A DNA stretch of 64,000 nucleotides, taken from Sphingobacterium paucimobilis HER1398. GTDB taxonomy: Bacteria > Bacteroidota > Bacteroidia > Sphingobacteriales > Sphingobacteriaceae. This document shows positions 50,043 to 57,258 of this stretch, piece after piece (position 1 is the stretch's first letter; each line of letters starts with the position of its first letter). Below the pieces are notes generated by a model, which had not been told where the DNA came from, ran no database searches, and saw nothing but the letters and a program-made list of their open reading frames with translations. Made by a program: the position numbers and the translations under genes. The stretch lies in the NCBI RefSeq assembly GCF_000416985.1, contig NZ_ATDL01000004.1, positions 248,001 through 312,000 of the forward strand, given 5' to 3'.

Positions 50043-50751
50043 ACAAAGGATACTCTTAGTCGAAGACGAGGAACACTTGTTGGAGGCCATCAAATTAAAT
50101 TTAGAATTAGAAGGGTACCGTGTCACTACGGCTACCGATGGTAAGAAGGCGTTGAAAATCTTCAAAGAAGAACGCTTCAATCTGATTATTTTGGATGTAA
50201 TGATTCCTGAAATCGATGGTTTTCAGGTAGCAGAAACCATACGTCTTCAGAATACAGAAGTGCCTATTATGTTTCTAACGGCCAAAAACAGTAGTGAGGA
50301 TCGTATTACAGGTTTAAAGAAAGGTGCAGATGATTATTTGGTGAAGCCCTTTAATTTGGAAGAGCTAATCTTGCGCGTTGGAAATCTGATCCGCAGAGGG
50401 ATGAAAGGAGACGAGTTAAAGGAACTCAACTCTTATACAATAGGCGATAAGACTATTTATTTTAATTCCTACGAGCTGCACTTGGCAGATGGTACAGTCA
50501 CTTCGTTGACAAAAAAGGAAACCATGCTCCTAAAGTTACTCATCGAACGACGTAATGAGGCCGTTTCTAGAGAGCAGATTTTAGAAACAGTATGGAACTA
50601 TGATGTGTACCCTTCTACACGTACAATTGATAATTTTATTCTGACTTTTAGAAAGTATTTTGAACCCGATCAAAAACATCCTATTTATTTTCATTCGATA
50701 AGAGGGGTCGGTTATAAATTTACAGATAATACGGACGGTCAAGCCGAATAA
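50032..50751 (+). CDS. OmpR-family response regulator
   Basis: From ATG 50032 (MQAKQRILLVEDEEHLLEAIKLNL) the product has 239 residues. The phospho-acceptor Asp is in LIILDVMIPEIDGFQ, Thr in PIMFLTAKNS, and Lys in DDYLVKPFNLEEL. The C-terminal winged helix includes LTKKETMLLKLLIERRNEAVSREQILETVWNY and TRTIDNFILTFRKYFEPD. It is the partner of the kinase upstream. The downstream gene starts after 8 bases. Confidence 0.95.
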   Translation: MQAKQRILLVEDEEHLLEAIKLNLELEGYRVTTATDGKKALKIFKEERFNLIILDVMIPEIDGFQVAETIRLQNTEVPIMFLTAKNSSEDRITGLKKGADDYLVKPFNLEELILRVGNLIRRGMKGDELKELNSYTIGDKTIYFNSYELHLADGTVTSLTKKETMLLKLLIERRNEAVSREQILETVWNYDVYPSTRTIDNFILTFRKYFEPDQKHPIYFHSIRGVGYKFTDNTDGQAE

Positions 50752-50759
50752 TATATTTT

Positions 50760-51275
50760 ATGAATACAAGGCGCCGAATGATAATCATAGGCATAGCCAT
50801 TATTGGATTGGCCTATGCTGTTGTTTTTAAGCACTATAACGTTTGTATCTATTTGTTGGGAATTATTGGTTACTTTATATGGAGCCAGTATAGAGAGGGG
50901 ACAGTTTTTCTAGCAACTCAGGCATTCCATAGACAAGATTACGAAAAGACGGACAAGTTACTTTCAGAAATCAAAAATCCAGATAACCTACGTAAGGGAA
51001 GGCGTAATTTTTATGAATTTATGAAAGGCAATCTGGCCTTGAAAAATAATAATATAGAGGAGGCGGAGTATCATTTTCAATTGGCATCGCGGTTACCTTG
51101 GCGGAGAGACAATGAGAAAGGTATGGTTCTGATTAATCTAGCCAATATTAATCTGCGGAAAAAGGAATACGATCGAGTGAACACCTATTTGGAATTAGCG
51201 GACAAATTGGCTTTGACACACAGACAACGAGATATCGTTGCAAAAATTAAGGAAGACGTAAAAAAATATAATTAA
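50760..51275 (+). CDS. Two-helix membrane protein with TPR-like C-terminus
   Basis: The 171-residue protein has two membrane helices at the start (MIIIGIAIIGLAYAVVF and VCIYLLGIIGYFIW) followed by TPR-like helical pairs (GTVFLATQAFHRQDYEKTDKLLSE, YEFMKGNLALKNNNIEEAEYHFQLASRLP, MVLINLANINLRKKEYDRVNTYLELADK). No specific function is known to me. It sits between the response regulator and hemE with gaps of 8 and 6 bases and is probably in one operon with them. Confidence 0.75.
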   Translation: MNTRRRMIIIGIAIIGLAYAVVFKHYNVCIYLLGIIGYFIWSQYREGTVFLATQAFHRQDYEKTDKLLSEIKNPDNLRKGRRNFYEFMKGNLALKNNNIEEAEYHFQLASRLPWRRDNEKGMVLINLANINLRKKEYDRVNTYLELADKLALTHRQRDIVAKIKEDVKKYN

Positions 51276-51281
51276 AATATA

Positions 51282-52316
51282 GTGAGTACAACTTTACAGA
51301 ACGATTTGTTTATCAAGGCTGCGCTTTCGCAGCAAGTGGAGAGACCTCCGGTATGGATGATGCGTCAAGCAGGACGTTTTATGCCAGAGTATTGGGAAAT
51401 TAAAAATAAGTACAGTTTTTTGGAGATGTGCAAAACTCCAGAAATTGCTGCGGATGTAACCATGCTTCCTGTTGACCTTTTAGGTATTGATGCTGCTATT
51501 TTGTTTTCGGATATTCTCGTCACTGGAGAGGCGATGGGAGGAGATCTTTCTTTTGAACAGGGAGTAGGTCCTCGTTTTGCGAATCCTGTCCGTACTTGGA
51601 AGGACGCTGAAAATCTATCTGTAGATTGTCTCGATAAGTTGCAATACGTAGCTGATGCAATCCGTGTTATACAACAACGTCTTGATGGACGCATTCCTTT
51701 GATTGGATTTGCGGGAGCACCGTTTACAATACTAAGTTATTTGGTTGAAGGTGGATCTTCTAGAGATTTTAAGCTAACGAAGTTGATGTTGAATAATGAG
51801 CCTGAATTGGTGCACCTTATTCTTCAGAAAATAGCAGACTTAACGATTGCTTATTTAAATATGCAGATCGATGCTGGTGTTAACGCTGTTCAGCTTTTTG
51901 ATAGCTGGGCTAACGCGTTGTCATGGAATGACTACCATACATTCTCGCATAAATACAATAAGTATATCTTAGCGAATCTGAAGCGTACAGTACCTGTAAT
52001 ATCATTTGCTAAAGGAGCATCTGTATTCGCACCTGTAATGGCTGAGAGTAATCCTGATGTTATTTCTGTCGATTGGAATGCGGATCTGTTGAATATCAAG
52101 AAGAGTCTTCCTGCAGGTATGGCGGTTCAAGGAAACTTAGATCCGTTTATAATGTATGCAGACAAACCGGTGATTAAAGCTAAGATTCATGAGCTGTTCG
52201 AAAGAATGCGTGGGGAAAATGGCTTTATATGTAATCTGGGGCATGGTATTATGCCTGATATGCCATTTGACCATGTCAAATACGCAGTGGAAGTCATAAG
52301 AGAGTTTAGATACTAA
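51282..52316 (+). CDS. hemE: Uroporphyrinogen decarboxylase
   Basis: The 344-residue enzyme removes four acetate carboxyls from uroporphyrinogen III to make coproporphyrinogen III. It starts at GTG 51282 (STTLQNDLFIKAALSQQVERPPVWMMRQAGRFMPEYW), with the substrate-binding RQAGRxxPEY. Later motifs are LGIDAAILFSDILV, PLIGFAGAPFTILSYLVEG, AVQLFDSWANAL and NGFICNLGHGIMPD. No ATG lies nearby upstream in frame, so GTG seems the true start. It lies in the two-component operon, 30 kb from the rest of the heme genes. Confidence 0.97.
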   Translation: MSTTLQNDLFIKAALSQQVERPPVWMMRQAGRFMPEYWEIKNKYSFLEMCKTPEIAADVTMLPVDLLGIDAAILFSDILVTGEAMGGDLSFEQGVGPRFANPVRTWKDAENLSVDCLDKLQYVADAIRVIQQRLDGRIPLIGFAGAPFTILSYLVEGGSSRDFKLTKLMLNNEPELVHLILQKIADLTIAYLNMQIDAGVNAVQLFDSWANALSWNDYHTFSHKYNKYILANLKRTVPVISFAKGASVFAPVMAESNPDVISVDWNADLLNIKKSLPAGMAVQGNLDPFIMYADKPVIKAKIHELFERMRGENGFICNLGHGIMPDMPFDHVKYAVEVIREFRY

Positions 52317-52327
52317 CGATTAGATTA

Positions 52328-52360
52328 AAAAAAGGAAAAATTATTTAATTTTTCCTTTTT
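52328..52360 (+). terminator. hemE terminator overlapping the hemJ promoter
   Basis: AAAAAGGAAAAATTA pairs with TAATTTTTCCTTTTT around a 2-base turn. The T tract runs straight into TATTTTTG, the hemJ -7 box. Confidence 0.7.
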
Positions 52361-52367
52361 ATTTTTG
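52360..52367 (+). promoter_or_regulatory. -7 box abutting hemJ
   Basis: TATTTTTG followed by TGCT and ATG 52372, so the hemJ message from this promoter would be leaderless. Confidence 0.5.
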
Positions 52368-52371
52368 TGCT

Positions 52372-52923
52372 ATGATATACCTATACGCGAAGGCAGTGCA
52401 TATAATTTTTGTGATCTGTTGGATGGCGGGATTGTTTTATATGCCTCGGCTTTTCATCTATCATACCGAAGCGAAAGCTAAGGGAGAGGTTGAATATCAA
52501 ATTTTGCATAAACAGTTTACATTAATGGAAAATCGCCTATGGTGGGTGATTACTACTCCAGCAATGTACATTGCAATAGCTTCGGCACTACTGATGTTAT
52601 ATACGACTCCTGGCTTGCTGACGCTAGGGTGGATGCATGTCAAGTTGTTATTTGTTGGAGGTATGGTTTTTTACCATTTCAGATCGCAGCGGATTATGCA
52701 TGCGCTTAGGGATGAAAAATCAACATGGACATCACATCAGCTGAGGTTGTGGAATGAAGTCGCAACAATATTGGTATTCGCTATCGTGTTTGTCGTTATT
52801 TTGAAATCAGCACTCAACTGGATATACGGCGTATTAGGTATTGTGTGTCTAGCAGTATTGCTGATGTTTTTGATTAAGCTTTATAAAACATATCGTAAAT
52901 CAAAAGGAGAACAAGTAGATTAA
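52372..52923 (+). CDS. hemJ: Protoporphyrinogen IX oxidase, HemJ type
   Basis: The product has 183 residues and four or five membrane helices. Family hallmarks are YLYAKAVHIIFVICWMAGLFYMPRLFIYH with the conserved His 10, MENRLWWVITTPAMYIAIASALLML and WMHVKLLFVGGMVFYHFRS with the conserved His and Lys. HemJ oxidises protoporphyrinogen IX in many bacteria that lack HemG and HemY. It follows hemE by 55 bases that include a terminator, so it may be transcribed mostly from its own promoter. Confidence 0.92.
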   Translation: MIYLYAKAVHIIFVICWMAGLFYMPRLFIYHTEAKAKGEVEYQILHKQFTLMENRLWWVITTPAMYIAIASALLMLYTTPGLLTLGWMHVKLLFVGGMVFYHFRSQRIMHALRDEKSTWTSHQLRLWNEVATILVFAIVFVVILKSALNWIYGVLGIVCLAVLLMFLIKLYKTYRKSKGEQVD

Positions 52924-52930
52924 AACTATT

Positions 52931-53428
52931 ATGATAAAAGGAATTTTGACTTTAATAGCGGTAGTGGCACTGACAACGGTTTCACTTAGCCAAGAACATA
53001 ATTGGGCATTTGGTTTTTATGGAGACATGAACGTGAAAACCGCTAAAGAAAATAGCTTTGGTGTACAGGCCAAATATGATTTGAACAATAGAAGTGCTCT
53101 TCAGGCTCAAGTGCATGGTAGAAGTAGTTTTGTATCAGTAGGAGCAGACTACCTATTTTCATTCTTAAATAAACGTAACAGTGATTTTAATGTTTTACTA
53201 GGAGTTGGTGCTGCTGAAGAGTTTGTTCGTTTTCAGAAAGAGAAAGAAATAGACTATGAGTTGGTCAAAGATGATTTGTTCGTTTTGAATGGACAAATAG
53301 GAGTTAGTTATTACTTTTCTCCTGTTAAGTTATCCGTCTATGCTGGATATAAGATGAAGTATATTACGACCGATGAAAAATTCAAGCCCAATTATGCGAT
53401 GTTGGGTGTGCGTTATCACTTATGGTAA
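52931..53428 (+). CDS. Small outer-membrane beta-barrel protein
   Basis: The 165-residue exported protein has a signal peptide (MIKGILTLIAVVALTTVSLSQ) and alternating amphipathic strands (WAFGFYGDMNVK, FGVQAKYDLNNRSALQAQVHG, SFVSVGADYLFSFLN, FNVLLGVGAAEEF, KLSVYAGYKMKYIT) that end YAMLGVRYHLW with an aromatic C-terminus. This fits an eight-strand porin-like barrel. It follows hemJ by 7 bases; a link to heme is not evident. Confidence 0.8.
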   Translation: MIKGILTLIAVVALTTVSLSQEHNWAFGFYGDMNVKTAKENSFGVQAKYDLNNRSALQAQVHGRSSFVSVGADYLFSFLNKRNSDFNVLLGVGAAEEFVRFQKEKEIDYELVKDDLFVLNGQIGVSYYFSPVKLSVYAGYKMKYITTDEKFKPNYAMLGVRYHLW

Positions 53429-53431
53429 AAC

Positions 53432-53460
53432 AAAAAAAGAGGATCAAGTCCTCTTTTTTT
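53432..53460. terminator. Bidirectional terminator
   Basis: AAAAAAAGAGGA pairs with TCCTCTTTTTTT between the convergent barrel gene and ribBA. Confidence 0.85.
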
Positions 53461-53473
53461 ATGAAAGCTTTAT

Positions 53474-54688
53474 TTATATGTTTTTGAGAATGGTATGGCC
53501 CATTCGGTCTCGTTTAGTTTTTAAATACTCTTCGTTGTAAACATTGGGCTCTATTTCGATAGGCACATTTTCAACAATCTCAAGACCGTAACCTACTAGG
53601 CCAGCTCTTTTCGTAGGATTGTTGGACATTAGTCTCATTTTCGAAACTCCCATATGGCGGAGTATCTGAGCGCCTACACCATAGTCTCTATGGTCAGCTT
53701 TGAAACCTAATTGAATATTTGCATCTACAGTGTCGATACCTTTTTCTTGTAATTTGTAGGCTTGCAGTTTATTGATCAATCCAATACCTCGTCCTTCCTG
53801 GTTCATGTACACGATAATGCCTTTGCCTTCTTTTTCGATCATTTCCATAGCCTTATGGAGCTGCGGTCCGCAGTCGCAACGGCAAGAGCCAAAAATGTCT
53901 CCAGTCATGCAGGAACTGTGTACACGTACCAATACTGGCTCGTCTTCTTTCCATTCTCCTTTGTATATAGCAAGATGTTGTTCTCCACTGTTCTTTTGTG
54001 TAAAAGCTTTCATCTGAAAATCACCGTAGGCTGTTGGCATTTGTACCGATACCTCTTCATTAATCAATGTATCGTGCTTTAATCTGTATTCTATGAGATC
54101 TTCGATACTGATGATTTTAAGGTCAAAGCGTTTCGCTACCTCTAGAAGGTCCGGCAATCTAGCCATTTCTCCATCTTCTTTGAGTATTTCTACCAATACT
54201 CCAGCTGGCTCAAAGCCTGCAAGTCTAGCAATGTCTACAGTAGCCTCTGTGTGGCCTGTACGGCGTAGTACACCACCATCCATAGCTATCAATGGAAATA
54301 TGTGACCAGGACGTCCGAGTTCCTCAGGCTTGATATTAGGGTCTATTAAAGCTTTTATAGTTTTCGAACGATCCGAAGCTGATATTCCTGTGGTACAGCC
54401 ATAGCCTTGTAAGTCGACAGAAACAGTAAAGTTTGTTTCGTATATAGCAGTATTCTGACCTACCATTGGATGTAGGTTGAGTTCTTGACAGCGTTGTTCT
54501 GATAATGGAGCACACACTAATCCGCGCCCATGGGTTGCCATAAAGTTAATTACTTCGGGAGTAGCATTCCTTGCGGCAGTAATAAAGTCGCCTTCGTTCT
54601 CCCTGTCTTCATCGTCCACTACAATGATTACTTTTCCAGCCTTGATGTCTTCAATGGCCTCTTCGATTGTGTTTAATTTTATATCCAT
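53474..54688 (-). CDS. ribBA: Bifunctional RibBA (DHBP synthase / GTP cyclohydrolase II)
   Basis: The 404-residue protein has DHBP synthase at residues 1-200 ([56 protein letters not shown]) and GTP cyclohydrolase II at about 205-404 with zinc cysteines in [23 protein letters not shown] and [23 protein letters not shown]. It starts both branches of riboflavin synthesis. The 75-base space before it is too short for an FMN riboswitch and holds only a promoter. Confidence 0.97.
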   Translation of the reverse strand: MDIKLNTIEEAIEDIKAGKVIIVVDDEDRENEGDFITAARNATPEVINFMATHGRGLVCAPLSEQRCQELNLHPMVGQNTAIYETNFTVSVDLQGYGCTTGISASDRSKTIKALIDPNIKPEELGRPGHIFPLIAMDGGVLRRTGHTEATVDIARLAGFEPAGVLVEILKEDGEMARLPDLLEVAKRFDLKIISIEDLIEYRLKHDTLINEEVSVQMPTAYGDFQMKAFTQKNSGEQHLAIYKGEWKEDEPVLVRVHSSCMTGDIFGSCRCDCGPQLHKAMEMIEKEGKGIIVYMNQEGRGIGLINKLQAYKLQEKGIDTVDANIQLGFKADHRDYGVGAQILRHMGVSKMRLMSNNPTKRAGLVGYGLEIVENVPIEIEPNVYNEEYLKTKRDRMGHTILKNI

Positions 54689-54710
54689 TGATATATGATT
54701 TTTCCAATTA

Positions 54711-54718
54711 CAAAGGTA
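54711..54718 (-). promoter_or_regulatory. ribBA -7 box
   Basis: The minus strand reads TACCTTTG, 22 bases before the ATG. Confidence 0.55.
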
Positions 54719-54763
54719 TATCTGATTTCTATTCTTTTAATAATGAAGAAGTCAAAAATGGTA

Positions 54764-56221
54764 TTAGACCTTTTGTTTTTTGATATTTAGTTTTTCTTTG
54801 ATCCACTGTAAAGCGACCTGTGCTTTGATCTTGTATTGATCTATGTCAAATAGTGCTGAATCCGTGGTGGATTTATAAGTGAGGAAAGCCGCTAATGGAC
54901 TAAGTACGAGTATAGCCATCCACATTCCCCAAAAAGGAGTCATAGCACCATCTTTAGCAGATTTTTCTGCCACCGTAGATATGATGTGGTATATCAGGAA
55001 GAATATGATGGATATAACTACTGGTGCACCTAGACCTCCCTTTCTGATGATTGCCCCCAAGGGAGCTCCAATAGCGAAAAGAAGAAGACAGGATATCGCA
55101 AGTGTGAATTTTCGATGGTATTCAATATCATAGCGGGTATCTTTGTCAACTAATCCTTGGTACTCGGTCGATCTGTTGAATGTACCGTCTTTAAATTGCT
55201 GAACCTGTCCCAATGCGCTACTAACCACATTTCTTCGGTTAGACTCCGGGATATAAGCTAATATGTTATTGCCGACTTCTATCTTTGCATTTTCACGAAC
55301 GCCTTCATTATAATATCTGGAGGTGAAAAGAATATTGTGTTTTAGTTCTTGCGCAGTCATCTTTGAGAGACTATCCAACTCCATCAAGTTGGTGTCTGAT
55401 TTGAGTTTGAGTTGGCGTAAGTTTAGCATTTGATGATGTTGTTTGAAAAGGTTCTCATCTGTGCGTTTCATTTCAAACGCATCCATGTTAAACTTCGTTT
55501 CTGTCTCTTTGAAATAAAAGCGAGTAAACTGTTGACGAGGATCATAGGTCTTTGCATTATTGGCACGAGAATCTTCATATCGAACGCCGTCGATTAGTTT
55601 TAGGATCATGAAATTTTGATCACGTGAATTATACATATATCCCTCTTTGGCAACTAGGACATCACTGGCTGAGTTGCCTTTCGATTTATCGTAGATAGTG
55701 AGATCATAGAGTACAGTTCCGTCTTTACTTTTGCTTTTGGCTCGTATGGCATATCCTGGAATAGTGCTGTTGAATATTCCGGGCTTGATTAAAAAGTCGG
55801 CTTTTTTATTACGTACATCCCATAATAGAGAGCCCATTTTCAGATTTACGACAGGAAGTATATAATCTGAAAATAGAAATGATCCAGCTGCAAATAATCC
55901 CACTAAGATAAATAAAGGACTCATTGCTTTTCTTAAAGATACTCCTGCAGCTTTTATGGCTACCAGTTCGTAGCTTTCTCCTAGATTTCCGAAGGTCATG
56001 ATTGACGAGAGGAGCATGGAGAGAGGGAGTGCCATGGAAAGCTGTACAGCACATTGATAGCCTATCAGCTCCATTATCACATACCACTCAAATCCTTTTC
56101 CAATAAGATCGTCGATATATTTAAATAAAAAAAGCATCAAAAGCACAAACATCACAATACAAAATGTGACAATGAACGGCTTAATGAATGCTTGCAGTAT
56201 TAATTTGTGTACTTTTTTCAT
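54764..56221 (-). CDS. LptF/LptG family permease (YjgP/YjgQ)
   Basis: The 485-residue protein has six membrane helices, three at each end (FIVTFCIVMFVLLMLFLFKYIDDLIGKGF, MSPLFILVGLFAAGSFLFSDY, and C-terminal FTLAISCLLLFAIGAPLGAIIRKGGLGAPVVISIIFFLIYHIIST). A periplasmic domain (about 130-380) sits between, as in LptF and LptG, which form the LPS export pump with LptB. The GAPLGAIIRKGGLG stretch is diagnostic. Partner genes are not in the window. The 5' leader carries a 9-bp hairpin near 56232. Confidence 0.93.
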   Translation of the reverse strand: MKKVHKLILQAFIKPFIVTFCIVMFVLLMLFLFKYIDDLIGKGFEWYVIMELIGYQCAVQLSMALPLSMLLSSIMTFGNLGESYELVAIKAAGVSLRKAMSPLFILVGLFAAGSFLFSDYILPVVNLKMGSLLWDVRNKKADFLIKPGIFNSTIPGYAIRAKSKSKDGTVLYDLTIYDKSKGNSASDVLVAKEGYMYNSRDQNFMILKLIDGVRYEDSRANNAKTYDPRQQFTRFYFKETETKFNMDAFEMKRTDENLFKQHHQMLNLRQLKLKSDTNLMELDSLSKMTAQELKHNILFTSRYYNEGVRENAKIEVGNNILAYIPESNRRNVVSSALGQVQQFKDGTFNRSTEYQGLVDKDTRYDIEYHRKFTLAISCLLLFAIGAPLGAIIRKGGLGAPVVISIIFFLIYHIISTVAEKSAKDGAMTPFWGMWMAILVLSPLAAFLTYKSTTDSALFDIDQYKIKAQVALQWIKEKLNIKKQKV

Positions 56222-56272
56222 GTATCTATAAGCATAGCCTTGTTACCTTTACATGAGGCTATGCGTGATAAA

Positions 56273-56280
56273 CAAAGGTA
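56273..56280 (-). promoter_or_regulatory. LptF/G gene -7 box
   Basis: The minus strand reads TACCTTTG. The leader down to ATG 56221 is about 50 bases and contains GCATAGCCT/AGGCTATGC (56232-56240 with 56256-56264). Confidence 0.55.
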
Positions 56281-56287
56281 CAGAATT

Positions 56288-56665
56288 TTAAGCACCAATT
56301 ACACTTTGAAGATAGCTTATCGAGTTGTCCCAGATTTTTTTTCGATCTTCTACATTTTCGTCTTTTGCATGGTCAGTGATTGCCAGAGCGACATCATTGG
56401 TTAGTTCATCCTGTATGATTTCCAATTCGAAAAAATGCGGCTCGTCATCTATCCATTTGAACTTAACATATTTGTTTTCTTTAAAAGCAGCAATTTTTGC
56501 TCTGTGAGATTCGCCATCCCAAATGAATTCGTATACTCCATCGTGATAGATTACATCATCAGCAAACCATTGTGCAAGATCGTTCGGCTCAATTAAATAG
56601 GGGTAAAGGATACGTGGAGAAGAGTTGATTATATATTCTAGGTGAATTTTAGTTTTTTCCGACAT
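56288..56665 (-). CDS. START-like domain protein
   Basis: The product has 125 residues: KTKIHLEYIINSSPRILYPYLIEPNDLAQWFADDVIYHDGVYEFIWDGESHRAKIAAFKEN, then FKWIDDEPHFFELEIIQDELTNDVALAITDHA. This matches the Bacteroidota START-like (helix-grip, AHSA1-related) family, whose ligand is unknown. It lies upstream of and in the same direction as the LptF/G-like gene, whose promoter sits in the 66-base gap. Function unknown. Confidence 0.82.
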   Translation of the reverse strand: MSEKTKIHLEYIINSSPRILYPYLIEPNDLAQWFADDVIYHDGVYEFIWDGESHRAKIAAFKENKYVKFKWIDDEPHFFELEIIQDELTNDVALAITDHAKDENVEDRKKIWDNSISYLQSVIGA

Positions 56666-56863
56666 AGCTAAATCATTTTTTAGTTAACGTTTTCATATTG
56701 ATTTCTGTAATAATACATATTTTTATTTTAAAAGTACATGAAGCATAATAAAACTTGTTAACATCCACAAAGTTGTCAACATGTTACAGCTTTCATTCTT
56801 AGATAATTGCGTGGAGGGGCTTTTTTGAAGGTTATAAAATTATTAAAATCTCTAAAAAATTAC

Positions 56864-56893
56864 TTTGAAAATAATTCCTTATTGCTATATTTG
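56864..56893 (+). promoter_or_regulatory. tRNA-Met promoter
   Basis: TTTG (56864-56867), 18 bases, TATATTTG (56886-56893). This is one of the best matches to the Bacteroidota consensus in the window, ending 12 bases before the mature tRNA. Confidence 0.75.
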
Positions 56894-56905
56894 CATCACT
56901 GAAAC

Positions 56906-56979
56906 GGCGGGGTAGCTCAGATGGTTAGAGCGCAGGATTCATAACCCTGAGGTCGGCAGTTCGATCCTGCTCCCCGCTA
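56906..56979 (+). tRNA. tRNA-Met (CAT anticodon)
   Basis: The 74-base gene folds into a cloverleaf: acceptor GGCGGGG with CCCCGCT, D arm GCTC/GAGC, anticodon stem with loop TTCATAA, T arm GCAG(T)...CTGC with TTCGATC. CCA is not encoded (ACTA follows). The acceptor begins with a G-U pair at 1-72. Initiator tRNAs normally have a mismatch at 1-72 and three G-C pairs in the anticodon stem, so this is more likely an elongator or an Ile-lysidinated CAT tRNA; the sequence does not settle it. Confidence 0.93.
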
Positions 56980-56985
56980 CTAAAT

Positions 56986-57014
56986 AAAGCTTCAAGGAAA
57001 CTTGGAGCTTTTTT
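56986..57014 (+). terminator. tRNA-Met terminator
   Basis: AAAGCTTCAAG pairs with CTTGGAGCTTT around the tetraloop GAAA, followed by T. It is repeated at 57095 and, altered, at about 57204. Confidence 0.85.
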
Positions 57015-57046
57015 CGTTTATAGGTATTAACGAGGCAGGCTTCATA

Positions 57047-57062
57047 TCCGCCAGCTGGCGGA
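57047..57062. repeat. REP-like palindrome, copy 2
   Basis: TCCGCCAGCTGGCGGA, a perfect 16-bp palindrome inside the first 109-bp unit. Confidence 0.85.
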
Positions 57063-57155
57063 CTGCAGTTCGATCCTGCTCCCCGCTACTAAATAAAGCT
57101 TTAAGGAAACTTGGAGCTTTTTTCGTTTATAGGTATTAACGAGGCAGGCTTCATA

Positions 57156-57171
57156 TCCGCCAGCTGGCGGA
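57156..57171. repeat. REP-like palindrome, copy 3
   Basis: Identical to copy 2 and placed in the second 109-bp unit. Confidence 0.85.
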
Positions 57172-57258
57172 CTGCAGTTAGATCCTGCTCCCCGCTACTA
57201 TATAAAGCTTCAAGGCAACTTGGAGCTTTTGTCTTTTATAGCTCCCCAAAAATCCTAT

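Larger units (their letters stand above)
56956..57233 (+). repeat. 109-bp tandem repeats carrying the tRNA 3' end
   Basis: The unit begins GCAGTTCGATCCTGC, i.e. inside the tRNA T arm, continues through the acceptor end, a terminator hairpin and a REP-like palindrome, and starts again at 57065 and 57174 (period 109). The third copy is partial, and its TTCGATCC is mutated to TTAGATCC. The second and third copies hold only the last 24 bases of the tRNA, so they are not tRNA genes. Confidence 0.9.

Noticed and set aside
53434..54763. FMN riboswitch before ribBA
   Set aside because: The leader is only about 22 bases and lacks the conserved riboswitch core.
57065..57233. Second and third tRNA genes
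   Set aside because: Only the T arm and acceptor 3' strand are repeated; the 5' part of the cloverleaf is missing.
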